Source: JBDIAR01 sp039812545
GTDB lineage: Bacteria > Actinomycetota > Actinomycetes > Actinomycetales > Dermatophilaceae
Assembly: GCA_039812545.1 (NCBI GenBank)
Contig: JBDIAR010000145.1
Coordinates: 1 to 8,615, forward strand
Direction of reading: 5' to 3'
DNA length: 8,615 nt
A model generated the notes under the pieces. It was not told where the DNA came from. It saw only the letters and a list, made by a program, of their open reading frames with translations, and did not search any database. Each line of letters opens with the position of its first letter. Position 1 is the first letter of the stretch. The translations under genes were made by a program, and so were the position numbers. Of the stretch, positions 1 to 5,760 are shown one piece after another.

Positions 1-1072
1 CCGAGGCCGGGTCGTCCCAGGTGGGGACGTACCCCTGCGTGGCGCCTTCCGGCTCGGCCGGGTCGACGACGGCGGCATCCGGCAGCGTGATCGGCCCAGT
101 CGGCTCGCCACCGTCTCGAGCCGCCACCGGACCGCGGGCGATCGGTGCGGCGTCGGCCAACTGCGCGTCGAGCATCCGCAGGTCCGCGCTCCAGCGAGCC
201 GCCAGTTCCTGCTGGCCACCGGTCAGGGCTCGCAGCAGCGCCCCGAGGACCGAGGTTTCGGCCGCGAGTTGGGCGCGTCGGCGCAGGTGCGGGTCGGGGC
301 GCTGCACGCACGTCATGGCATACGCCTCGAGAACCGAATCGACCGTCTCCGCCGAGCACTGCGCGACCACCGCCGCGAAGTCCTCCGCCGGGTCGGCGAC
401 CTTGGCGTCCTCCCAGCCGAGCAGTGCCCGGATCCGGCCACTGGCGCCGTCCTGCTCGTCGGGGAAGAGAGCGAGCAGCTGCGGCCCGCAGACATTGCCG
501 TGCACGGGAAGCGCGACGAAACGCCACAGCGAGACGTCCTCCAGCGCCTCCTCCCAGCGCTGCAACAGCCGGACGGGTACGTGGCCGGTGGCCGCCGCCC
601 GATCCAGTTCGGCGAGTCGGCGCGTCCGATAGGCCTCTGCGTCGTATGCCGGCAGACCGGCCTCCTCGTAGAGCGCCGGGTCGACATTGTGTAGTTGGGC
701 GATGGCGCGGCCGATATCGGCGGCCAGCCCCGGACCGGGCGGCACTTCGGCCAGGTCGAGCAGCCGTCCGGAGATGTGCGCGTAGACCATCGCCCGGCCC
801 TCCGGCACGGTGACGAACCCGCGCGGCACCGGCACCGCGAACGGAACCCGGCGGGACAGCAGTCGCAGCATGGCCGCGGTGGCCTCCAGCCGGGCGCCGG
901 CGGCCTCGGTGCGGGGCGCCCGGATCGTCCAGCGCAGATGCTCGGCGTCCTCGACGAACGCGGTCTCGAACTCGTGCCCCGGACGCGACACCGCCGGCCG
1001 GACGCCGACGGGGTTCAGCCCGGGTACGGCGGCACTCGCCAGAGCGGCCAGGAAAAGCGGGGTACGGGTCAC
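1..1072 (-). CDS. Phosphotransferase-fold protein (macrolide/aminoglycoside phosphotransferase family), 3' end outside window
   Basis: Reading the minus strand from a GTG at 1072 gives an open frame of about 357 codons that runs off the left edge. The N-terminus VTRTPLFLAALASAAVPGLN matches the start typical of the actinobacterial family annotated as macrolide 2'-phosphotransferase or phosphotransferase that sits beside nudC. RWTIRAPR (about residues 48-55) lies where the nucleotide-binding strand is expected. LPVHGNVCGPQ (189-199) occupies the catalytic-loop position, and LLGWEDAKVADPAEDF follows as the metal-binding segment equivalent. The usual Brenner motif HGDxxxxN reads H191-G-N193 here, so the catalytic Asp is replaced, and the later Asp-Trp/Phe is Gly-Trp. 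The C-terminal part is rich in Ala, Asp and Pro and looks like a flexible tail. No convincing Shine-Dalgarno precedes the GTG. The fold is well supported; enzymatic activity and substrate are not. Confidence 0.85.
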   Translation of the reverse strand, partial: MTRTPLFLAALASAAVPGLNPVGVRPAVSRPGHEFETAFVEDAEHLRWTIRAPRTEAAGARLEATAAMLRLLSRRVPFAVPVPRGFVTVPEGRAMVYAHISGRLLDLAEVPPGPGLAADIGRAIAQLHNVDPALYEEAGLPAYDAEAYRTRRLAELDRAAATGHVPVRLLQRWEEALEDVSLWRFVALPVHGNVCGPQLLALFPDEQDGASGRIRALLGWEDAKVADPAEDFAAVVAQCSAETVDSVLEAYAMTCVQRPDPHLRRRAQLAAETSVLGALLRALTGGQQELAARWSADLRMLDAQLADAAPIARGPVAARDGGEPTGPITLPDAAVVDPAEPEGATQGYVPTWDDPAS

Positions 1073-1100
1073 GAGTCCACGGTATGCCGTGACCGCGCCG

Positions 1101-1112
1101 TAATCTGTCAGC
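1101..1112 (+). promoter_or_regulatory. Candidate leaderless promoter -10 of nudC
   Basis: TAATCT at 1101-1106 resembles a sigma-A -10 box and ends six bases before the nudC GTG at 1113, which puts the expected transcription start on or next to the start codon. There is no Shine-Dalgarno before that GTG, as expected of a leaderless mRNA, a form common in actinobacteria. I see no good -35 box 17-18 bp upstream, so this is a weak call. The divergent gene starts at 1072, so any further promoter elements of nudC must lie inside that gene. Confidence 0.35.
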
Positions 1113-2099
1113 GTGTCCTGGTGTCCCGGAATCGATGGTCCTGAAATCCTGCCCGATCTCCCGCTGACCAGCGCGTCACTGGACCGCGCCGCCCACGACC
1201 GGCGTGACCCCGACACGCTGACCAGGGCCCTCGCCGATCCGGCGACCCGGATCTTGGAACTCCGCTCCGGGCGCACCTATGTCGAGGTGTCTGCAGCCGG
1301 CGTCGTCTCCCTGACCCTGCGGGCGCCGACCCCCTCCACCCCGACCCGAGCGCAGCCGGTCTTCCTCGGCCGCGACGAGGACGGCACGGCATACCTGCTG
1401 GACCACAGCCCGCACGACCACACGAACCCCCAACCCGCCCTACCGCCCGAACCCCGGTTCCCCTCCGGAACCCCGCCCACGCAGTCCGCCTGGCTGGGGC
1501 TGCGCGGCGCCGGCCAGTGGCTCTCGCCGCGCGAGGCGGCGCTGTTCGCGCAAGGGCTGGCGCTGGCGACCTGGCACGAGACGCACCGCCATTGCCCGCG
1601 GTGCGGGGCGTTGACCCGGGTGGAGCAGTGCGGGTGGGTCCGGGTCTGCCCGCGCGACGGCAGCGAACACTACCCGCCGAGCTATCCGAGCATCATCGTC
1701 GCGGTCATCGACGATCAGGACCGATTGCTGCTCGGCCGCAGCCCGGCGTGGGACGCGGGGCGGTTCTCCGTACTGGCCGGGTTCGTCGAACCCGGGGAGT
1801 CCTTCGAACAGGCCGTGGCCCGCGAGGTCGCCGAGGAAACCGGGATCGAGGTCGGCGAACGGGTCTATGTCGGGAGCCAGCCCTGGCCCTTCCCCGCCTC
1901 GCTGATGGTCGGCTACCTCGCCCGGGCGCGCACGACCGACATCGTCCGCGATCCGGTGGAGATCGCCGAGGCGATCTGGGTGACCCGGCAGGACTATCTG
2001 GACCGGATCGCCGACGGCCGGCTGCGGACCCCGACGGGCTTCTCGATCGCGCTGCGGCTGATCGAGCACTGGCTCGGCCGACGGGTCAGCGGGCGCTGA
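1113..2099 (+). CDS. nudC: NAD(+) diphosphatase (NADH pyrophosphatase), Nudix family
   Basis: The 328-aa product hydrolyses NAD(H) to NMN(H) and AMP; in the family it can also remove the NAD cap from RNA 5' ends. The N-terminal 150 residues are the variable NUDIX-like domain. A zinc-ribbon region follows (C161, C164, C179), where the fourth expected ligand is Asp182, with an extra Cys173. The Nudix box GFVEPGESFEQAVAREVAEE runs from about residue 223 and continues TGI. It is followed by SQPWPFPAS (255-263), the signature that separates NADH pyrophosphatases from other Nudix enzymes. The start is the GTG at 1113, because no other ATG or GTG lies in frame before the conserved DLPLTSASLDRAAHDRR segment. 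Its end overlaps the 3' end of the minus-strand mycoredoxin gene by 14 bp. Function is certain at family level. Confidence 0.95.
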   Translation: MSWCPGIDGPEILPDLPLTSASLDRAAHDRRDPDTLTRALADPATRILELRSGRTYVEVSAAGVVSLTLRAPTPSTPTRAQPVFLGRDEDGTAYLLDHSPHDHTNPQPALPPEPRFPSGTPPTQSAWLGLRGAGQWLSPREAALFAQGLALATWHETHRHCPRCGALTRVEQCGWVRVCPRDGSEHYPPSYPSIIVAVIDDQDRLLLGRSPAWDAGRFSVLAGFVEPGESFEQAVAREVAEETGIEVGERVYVGSQPWPFPASLMVGYLARARTTDIVRDPVEIAEAIWVTRQDYLDRIADGRLRTPTGFSIALRLIEHWLGRRVSGR

Positions 2100-2364
2100 G
2101 GCTGGCCGCGACCTGGGCCGCCGACGGGTTCGTCGCCGCCGTGCCGTCCGGGAAGAGCACCGTCGGCACCGTCTGGTTGCCGCCGTTGACGGCCATGACG
2201 AACTCTGCGGCGGCCGCGTCGTCCTCGATGTCGACCTCGGCATACGGGATGCCGGCGCGTTCGAGCTGACTCTTCAACCGCCGGCAGTACCCGCACCACG
2301 TCGTCGTGAACATCGTCACGCTGCCCGCCGCCGGGTTCGGGTATGCCGGGTCGGGGTTCGTCAT
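2086..2364 (-). CDS. mrx1: Mycoredoxin (glutaredoxin-like, mycothiol-dependent)
   Basis: This 92-aa cytosolic thioredoxin-fold protein reduces mycothiol mixed disulfides (mycothiol is the actinobacterial counterpart of glutathione). Visible elements are the first strand SVTMFTTTWCGYC with active site C24-G-Y-C27, the cis-proline loop QTVPTV (P67) and the downstream FPDG turn. The length is that of mycoredoxin-1. The start is ATG 2364, preceded by GAGGAG (complement of 2371-2376) with six bases between. The stop lies inside the nudC 3' end. The gene is divergent from uvrD2 over 128 bp. The neighbourhood is the same as in mycobacteria, where mrx1 and uvrD2 are adjacent. A generic NrdH/glutaredoxin-like role is the alternative, but CGYC plus the locus favours mycoredoxin. 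Confidence 0.93.
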   Translation of the reverse strand: MTNPDPAYPNPAAGSVTMFTTTWCGYCRRLKSQLERAGIPYAEVDIEDDAAAAEFVMAVNGGNQTVPTVLFPDGTAATNPSAAQVAASLSAR

Positions 2365-2492
2365 GGCGTGCTCCTCGTGGATGCGGGGTTCGGTGTGCCG
2401 GTTCGAGGGTCATCGTAGGTGGCGCCGGTGTCACCGCCCCCGCCTAAGATCGGCGACGAGAGTGGGCCGGGGATCGACACGAAGGGGGGCAG
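2365..2492. promoter_or_regulatory. Divergent promoter region between mycoredoxin and uvrD2
   Basis: This 128-bp spacer serves genes on both strands. For uvrD2 the best -10-like hexamer is TAAGAT at 2445-2450, and a purine-rich AAGGGGGG (2482-2489) just before the GTG at 2493 serves as ribosome site. For mycoredoxin a TACGAT-like -10 is read on the minus strand (complement of 2412-2417), and GAGGAG is its ribosome site. Neither has a clear TTGAC -35. I looked for a SigR/SigH-type GGAA...GTT promoter on the mycoredoxin side and did not see one. The -10 positions are tentative. Confidence 0.4.
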
Positions 2493-4643
2493 GTGGGTTC
2501 GCAGGCCGGTGAGCGGTGGGCGCAGCCCGCCGAGGCGCTGTTGGACGCCCTGGATCCCGAGCAGCGGGCTGTCGCGGCCCAGCCGGTCGGCCCGATGTGC
2601 GTCCTGGCGGGGGCCGGCACCGGCAAGACCCGCGCGATCACCCACCGGATCGCCTACGGGGTCCGGGTCGGGGCGTATCCGCCGTCCGGGGTGCTCGCCG
2701 TGACGTTCACCGCGCGCGCGGCCGGCGAGATGCGCACCCGGTTGCGGGACCTCGGTGTCGTCGGCGTCCAGGCCCGGACGTTCCACGCCGCCGCCCTGCG
2801 CCAACTCCACTATTTCTGGCCGCAGGCCGTCGGCGGCGCGGCCCCACAGGTGCTCGCCAGCAAGGCCGCGGTCGTCGCCGAGGCGGCTGCCCGCTTGTCG
2901 ATGTCCTTCGACCGCACCACCTTGCGCGACCTGGCCGCCGAGATCGAATGGGCCAAGGTGTCGCTGCTGACCCCGCAGTCGTATGCCGAGCACGCCCGCC
3001 GCCGCGGCCGTGACCCGGCGGGCGTCGACCTGATCGCGATGGCCCGCCTCTATGCGGAGTACGAGCACTGCAAGAGCGATCGGGGGGTCGCCGACTTCGA
3101 GGACGTGCTGTTGCTGACGGCGGGGATCTTGCAGGATCGGCCCGAGATCGCCGCCGCGGTCCGCTCGCAATACCGCCATTTCGTCGTCGACGAGTACCAA
3201 GACGTCAACTCCTTGCAGCAGCGGCTGCTGGACCTGTGGCTGGGGGAGCGCCGCGAGCTCTGCGTGGTCGGCGACCCGGCTCAGACGATTTACTCGTTCA
3301 CCGGCGCGACGTCGAAGCACCTGCTGCAGATGCCCACCCGTTACCCCGAGGTGACCACGGTCCGCCTGGTCCGCAACTACCGCTCGACCCCTCAGATCGT
3401 GGCCCTGGCCAACACCGTCCTGCGCAGCGCCCGGGTCGGACCGCCGTCGGCGGGACGACGCACGCGGGCGGGACTGCCCCTTGTCAGCCGGTATGCCGAA
3501 CTCGTCGCCCAGCGCGAGGCGGGACCGGAACCCACGCTGTCGGCATACCCCGATGACGTGGCCGAGGCGGCGGGGGTCGCGGCGGCGGTCGCCGAACGCA
3601 TCGCCGACGGCGTGCCGGCCGCCCGGATCGCGATCCTGTATCGGGTCAACGCCCAGTCCGAGGCCTTCGAGTCGGCCCTCGCCGCCCGCGACATCCCGTA
3701 CCTCGTGCGCGGCGGCGAACGCTTCTTCGCCCGCGCCGAGGTGCGCCAGGCGCTCGTGCTGCTGCGCGGCGCGGCCCGATCCGACACCGGTGACAAGGCG
3801 CTCGGGGAGACGGTGCGAGACATCCTCGTCGGCGCCGGCTGGTCGCATCGCGCGCCCGCGGCCGGCGGGGCCACCCGCGAACGCTGGGAGTCTCTGACCG
3901 CGCTCGCCGTCCTCGCGGACGACCTTGCCGCGGTCGAACCGGCGGCGCGCGTGCCAGAGCTGATCCGCGAGTTGGACGAGCGCGCCGCCGCGCAACACGC
4001 ACCCACCGTCCAGGGCGTCACCCTCGCGTCCCTGCACGCCGCCAAGGGGCTGGAGTGGGACGTCGTGTTCCTCGTGGGGTGTTCCGACGGACTGCTGCCG
4101 ATTTCGATGGCCGAGGGGCCGCAGGCGATCGACGAGGAACACCGGCTGTTCTACGTCGGCATCACCCGGGCCCGGGACCGAATCGCGCTGAGCTGGGCGG
4201 CCGCTCGCAGTCCGGGCGGCCGGGCCAGCAGGCGGCCGAGTCGGTTCCTCGAACCCGCCGCCGGCGTGCTCGGGTCGAACGCTCTTCCCGACGGGGGTGG
4301 CCGCGCCGCGCCGAGCCGCAGCCCGCGGCACGTGGTGCGCACGTGTTCGGGGTGCGGGCGCACCTTGGACACCGCGGCCGAGCGCAAGGTGGGGCGCTGC
4401 CCGACCTGCCCGCCGAACTACGACGAGGCCACCTTCGAGCGGCTGCGGCAGTGGCGGGCGGACACGGCCAAGGCGGCGAGCGTCCCGGCATACGTCGTCT
4501 TCACCGACGCCACGCTGATCGCCATCGCAGAGTCCGGTGCGACGACCGCCCAGCACCTCGCCGCGATCAGCGGCGTCGGCCCGCGCAAGCTGTCCCTGTA
4601 TGCCGACGAGGTGCTGGCCGTGCTCGCCGGCTCCTCGGACTGA
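2493..4643 (+). CDS. uvrD2: ATP-dependent 3'-5' DNA helicase UvrD2 (SF1A) with tetracysteine and HRDC domain
   Basis: This 716-aa superfamily 1A helicase is of the actinobacterial UvrD2 type, which unwinds DNA in repair or replication. Motifs in order: LDPEQRAVA (Q motif, Q24); Walker A GAGTGKT (40-46); motif Ia VTFTARAAGEM; Walker B VVDEYQD (D233, E234); motif III GDPAQTIYSF (260-269); motif IV RNYRST (294-299); motif V LHAAKGLEWD; motif VI VGITRARD (555-562). The helicase core is followed by a C-x2-C...C-x2-C module (C618, C621, C636, C639), then an HRDC domain filling the C-terminus (about 643-716), the architecture that defines UvrD2 rather than UvrD1/PcrA. The GTG start has AAGGGGGG four bases upstream. 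All motifs look intact and the length matches the family. It is followed by the whiB7 leader, as in mycobacteria. Confidence 0.96.
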   Translation: MGSQAGERWAQPAEALLDALDPEQRAVAAQPVGPMCVLAGAGTGKTRAITHRIAYGVRVGAYPPSGVLAVTFTARAAGEMRTRLRDLGVVGVQARTFHAAALRQLHYFWPQAVGGAAPQVLASKAAVVAEAAARLSMSFDRTTLRDLAAEIEWAKVSLLTPQSYAEHARRRGRDPAGVDLIAMARLYAEYEHCKSDRGVADFEDVLLLTAGILQDRPEIAAAVRSQYRHFVVDEYQDVNSLQQRLLDLWLGERRELCVVGDPAQTIYSFTGATSKHLLQMPTRYPEVTTVRLVRNYRSTPQIVALANTVLRSARVGPPSAGRRTRAGLPLVSRYAELVAQREAGPEPTLSAYPDDVAEAAGVAAAVAERIADGVPAARIAILYRVNAQSEAFESALAARDIPYLVRGGERFFARAEVRQALVLLRGAARSDTGDKALGETVRDILVGAGWSHRAPAAGGATRERWESLTALAVLADDLAAVEPAARVPELIRELDERAAAQHAPTVQGVTLASLHAAKGLEWDVVFLVGCSDGLLPISMAEGPQAIDEEHRLFYVGITRARDRIALSWAAARSPGGRASRRPSRFLEPAAGVLGSNALPDGGGRAAPSRSPRHVVRTCSGCGRTLDTAAERKVGRCPTCPPNYDEATFERLRQWRADTAKAASVPAYVVFTDATLIAIAESGATTAQHLAAISGVGPRKLSLYADEVLAVLAGSSD

Positions 4644-4689
4644 TCGCTGGTGGCGACGGATGTCTTTGGGGGTCAACGTGTTTGGGGAT

Positions 4690-4709
4690 TTCGGCCAGGG
4701 CCGGCCGAA
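4690..4709 (+). terminator. Possible uvrD2 terminator hairpin without U-tract
   Basis: TTCGGCC (4690-4696) and GGCCGAA (4703-4709) form a perfect 7-bp stem with loop AGGGCC, 46 bases after the uvrD2 stop and before the whiB7 promoter. No run of T follows, so it would be a weak or Rho-assisted terminator, or only a 3'-end hairpin protecting uvrD2 mRNA. Two direct copies of TTTGGGG (4665-4671, 4681-4687) sit just ahead and have no clear role. Confidence 0.4.
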
Positions 4710-4740
4710 CCGTTGGGCGCTTGAGTCGGAAAAGACGTCG

Positions 4741-4778
4741 AAAAAGAATTGGCGGGCCCCCTCGCGCTGACCTAACCT
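4741..4778 (+). promoter_or_regulatory. whiB7 promoter with AT-rich WhiB7 box
   Basis: AAAAAGAA (4741-4748) directly precedes TTGGCG (4749-4754, -35), followed by an 18-bp GC-rich spacer and TAACCT (4773-4778, -10). A short A/T tract abutting the -35 box is the arrangement known for WhiB7-activated promoters: the AT-hook of WhiB7 contacts the tract while its Fe-S domain holds the sigma factor, and whiB7 activates itself. The tract stands out in a region of roughly 70% G+C. Transcription would start near 4785, giving a leader of about 560 bases to the 5343 start. A second pair, TTGAGT (4721-4726) and AAGAAT (4744-4749) with a 17-bp spacer, overlaps it and could be an alternative promoter. The assignment is by pattern and context. 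Confidence 0.7.
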
Positions 4779-4856
4779 TGAGCCGTTCGCCCGCGAGAGT
4801 GCGCGGCGGTCCCGAGGAACGATCACGAACCACGACGAACGAAGGAGGGGAACCTG

Positions 4857-5099
4857 ATGGAGAGCATCACGATGACGACGAAGCGCCCGACGGCTACGCC
4901 CTTCGGCGTCCGTACCCGTGTCCGGGGGACGACTGTGTCCGCGTCCGGTGTCGCAGTGCTCGGTTCGGCCCACACGGGTTTCGGCGCCGTGGACTTCGGC
5001 ACCACGGAGTTCGGTACCACGGGCTACGTGCGTCCGATCGTCACCTCCCGTCCCACCACCTGCGATGTTGCCCGCGCCCTTGGTAGGCCACCGGTCTAG
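4857..5099 (+). CDS. 80-aa upstream ORF (leader peptide) of whiB7
   Basis: The ATG at 4857 follows AAGGAGG (4842-4848) with eight bases between, one of the strongest ribosome sites in the window, so translation is likely. The product is small and rich in Thr, Arg, Gly and Val, with no recognisable domain. Residues 42-56 are three five-residue units FGAVD, FGTTE, FGTTG, encoded by tandem 15-bp units at 4980-5024. The last codons, CTT GGT AGG CCA (residues 75-78), are poor for this GC-rich genome. The TAG stop (5097-5099) sits inside a hairpin and 24 bases before the terminator stem. Its place between the whiB7 promoter and terminator marks it as the sensing ORF of an attenuator: ribosome stalling here would alter leader folding. 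whiB7 uORF-based control is known in mycobacteria and streptomycetes; the peptide itself I do not recognise. Confidence 0.72.
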   Translation: MESITMTTKRPTATPFGVRTRVRGTTVSASGVAVLGSAHTGFGAVDFGTTEFGTTGYVRPIVTSRPTTCDVARALGRPPV

Positions 5100-5113
5100 A
5101 ACTCTCAGACCGG
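5091..5113 (+). promoter_or_regulatory. Hairpin overlapping the uORF stop codon (attenuator element)
   Basis: CCGGTCT (5091-5097) pairs with AGACCGG (5107-5113) around a nine-base loop. The first base of the uORF TAG is the last base of the 5' arm. A ribosome terminating normally would cover this hairpin. A ribosome halted upstream would leave it free. GGCC at 5086-5089 could then also pair with GGCC at 5124-5127, which is the first part of the terminator stem, so an extended form competes with the terminator. The pairing is read directly; the switch is inference. Confidence 0.5.
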
Positions 5114-5123
5114 CCCGACCTCA

Positions 5124-5165
5124 GGCCGCGGAACCCGACATCCGGGATCCGCGGCCTTTTCGTTT
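5124..5165 (+). terminator. Intrinsic terminator/attenuator in the whiB7 leader
   Basis: GGCCGCGGA-A-CCCG (5124-5137) pairs with CGGG-A-TCCGCGGCC (5143-5156) as 13 base pairs with one A/A mismatch and loop ACATC. TTTTCGTTT (5157-5165) follows at once. This is by far the best Rho-independent terminator in the window, and it lies between the uORF and whiB7. It would stop whiB7 transcription unless leader folding changes, as expected of an attenuator. Confidence 0.85.
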
Positions 5166-5328
5166 GCCCGCCTCCGCTCGACCCGCCCACCCAAGGCCTC
5201 CCGTCCGCCACACATCCCGGGGAGAACTCCGATGAACACCACGCTCGCCGATCGAACCCCGACCGACGACCCGACCCAAACTTCCGGATCCCCGCTCGCG
5301 CGCGACCCGCGTACCGGCGATCCGGCCC

Positions 5329-5342
5329 AGGAGGTGACACCC
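5329..5342 (+). promoter_or_regulatory. Ribosome binding site that supports the 5343 start of whiB7
   Basis: AGGAGGTGA at 5329-5337 is a near-perfect anti-16S match with eight bases between AGGAGG and ATG 5343. The competing in-frame ATG at 5232 has the weaker GGGGAG (5219-5224) seven bases upstream. The stronger site lies inside the longer reading frame, which points to 5343 as the main start, or to two starts in use. Confidence 0.7.
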
Positions 5343-5648
5343 ATGCAGCTGACATCGCAAGGCGGCGACCTGCAGCACGGCGATCTGATTGCCGCGGCCT
5401 GCGCCGCCGGCGCCGACATCCCGTGCCTCGTCGAGGACCCGGAGTTGTGGTTCGCCGAGAAGCCCGAGGACGTCGAGTTCGCCAAGTCCCTGTGCGGGAC
5501 CTGCCCGGTCCGGATCGGCTGCCTCACCGGTGCCCTCGAGCGGCACGAGCCCTGGGGCGTCTGGGGCGGTCAGCTCTTCGTGGCCGGCGTCGTCGTCGCC
5601 CGCAAACGGCCCCGCGGCCGTCCGCGCAAGGACTCCGTCGCCGCCTGA
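5343..5648 (+). CDS. whiB7: WhiB7/WblC transcription factor (Fe-S, AT-hook)
   Basis: This is a cytosolic [4Fe-4S] Wbl protein that binds the primary sigma factor and activates intrinsic resistance genes against ribosome-targeting antibiotics. From ATG 5343 it is 101 aa. Cluster ligands are C28, C51, C54 and C60 (C-x22-C-x2-C-x5-C). EPWGVWGG (69-76) is the Wbl sigma-binding turn, and RKRPRGRPRKD (87-97) is the AT-hook that distinguishes WhiB7 from other WhiB proteins. I chose 5343 because of the near-perfect AGGAGGTGA ribosome site, because family members are about 90-120 aa, and because MQL resembles the N-terminus I recall for streptomycete WblC. The frame stays open up to ATG 5232 (GGGGAG upstream), giving a 138-aa version with a low-complexity Thr/Pro/Asp extension. 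Regulation: autoactivated AT-rich promoter at 4741-4778 plus uORF and terminator. Two hairpins follow the stop. Confidence 0.96.
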   Translation: MQLTSQGGDLQHGDLIAAACAAGADIPCLVEDPELWFAEKPEDVEFAKSLCGTCPVRIGCLTGALERHEPWGVWGGQLFVAGVVVARKRPRGRPRKDSVAA

Positions 5649-5653
5649 GGCCA

Positions 5654-5702
5654 GGGGACGTCGTCCCCGCGTCATCCCGTAGCGCGTCGGCACTCCGACG
5701 CG
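5654..5702 (+). terminator. Two tandem hairpins after whiB7, possible terminator
   Basis: GGGGAC-GTC-GTCCCC (5654-5668) begins five bases after the whiB7 stop. CGCGTCGG-CACT-CCGACGCG (5683-5702) is a perfect 8-bp stem with a tetraloop. Neither is followed by a T run, so termination would be of the U-less kind proposed for GC-rich actinobacteria, or the hairpins may stabilise the whiB7 mRNA end. Confidence 0.5.
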
Positions 5703-5760
5703 TCCCGATTCCTGCTGCTGGCAGGGGGATTCGTCATGCGACCATTGAAGGAGATTCGTC

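Noticed and set aside
145..813. Plus-strand open frames over the left-edge region
   Set aside because: They are shadows of the minus-strand phosphotransferase gene, which has coherent family sequence throughout; the plus translations are Arg/Pro/Ala-rich noise.
1..1072. Acquired antibiotic resistance gene
   Set aside because: There is no mobile-element context or composition shift, it lies beside nudC as is usual in actinobacteria, and the catalytic Asp is missing.
1440..2243. Minus-strand open frame across the 3' half of nudC and the mycoredoxin gene
   Set aside because: It is low-complexity and Arg/Pro-rich, and it overlaps two well-identified genes.
2365..2492. SigR/SigH-type thiol-stress promoter for mycoredoxin
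   Set aside because: I searched the spacer for GGAA...GTT on the minus strand and found no matching -35.
2361..4973. Very long minus-strand open frame (about 870 codons) antisense to uvrD2
   Set aside because: It is the mirror of a fully motif-supported helicase gene, its Arg/Gly/Pro-rich translation has no domain, and such frames are routine in GC-rich genomes.
5124..5165. T-box or metabolite riboswitch as explanation of the whiB7 leader terminator
   Set aside because: There is no T-box consensus or known aptamer core that I can see; the strong uORF explains the leader better.
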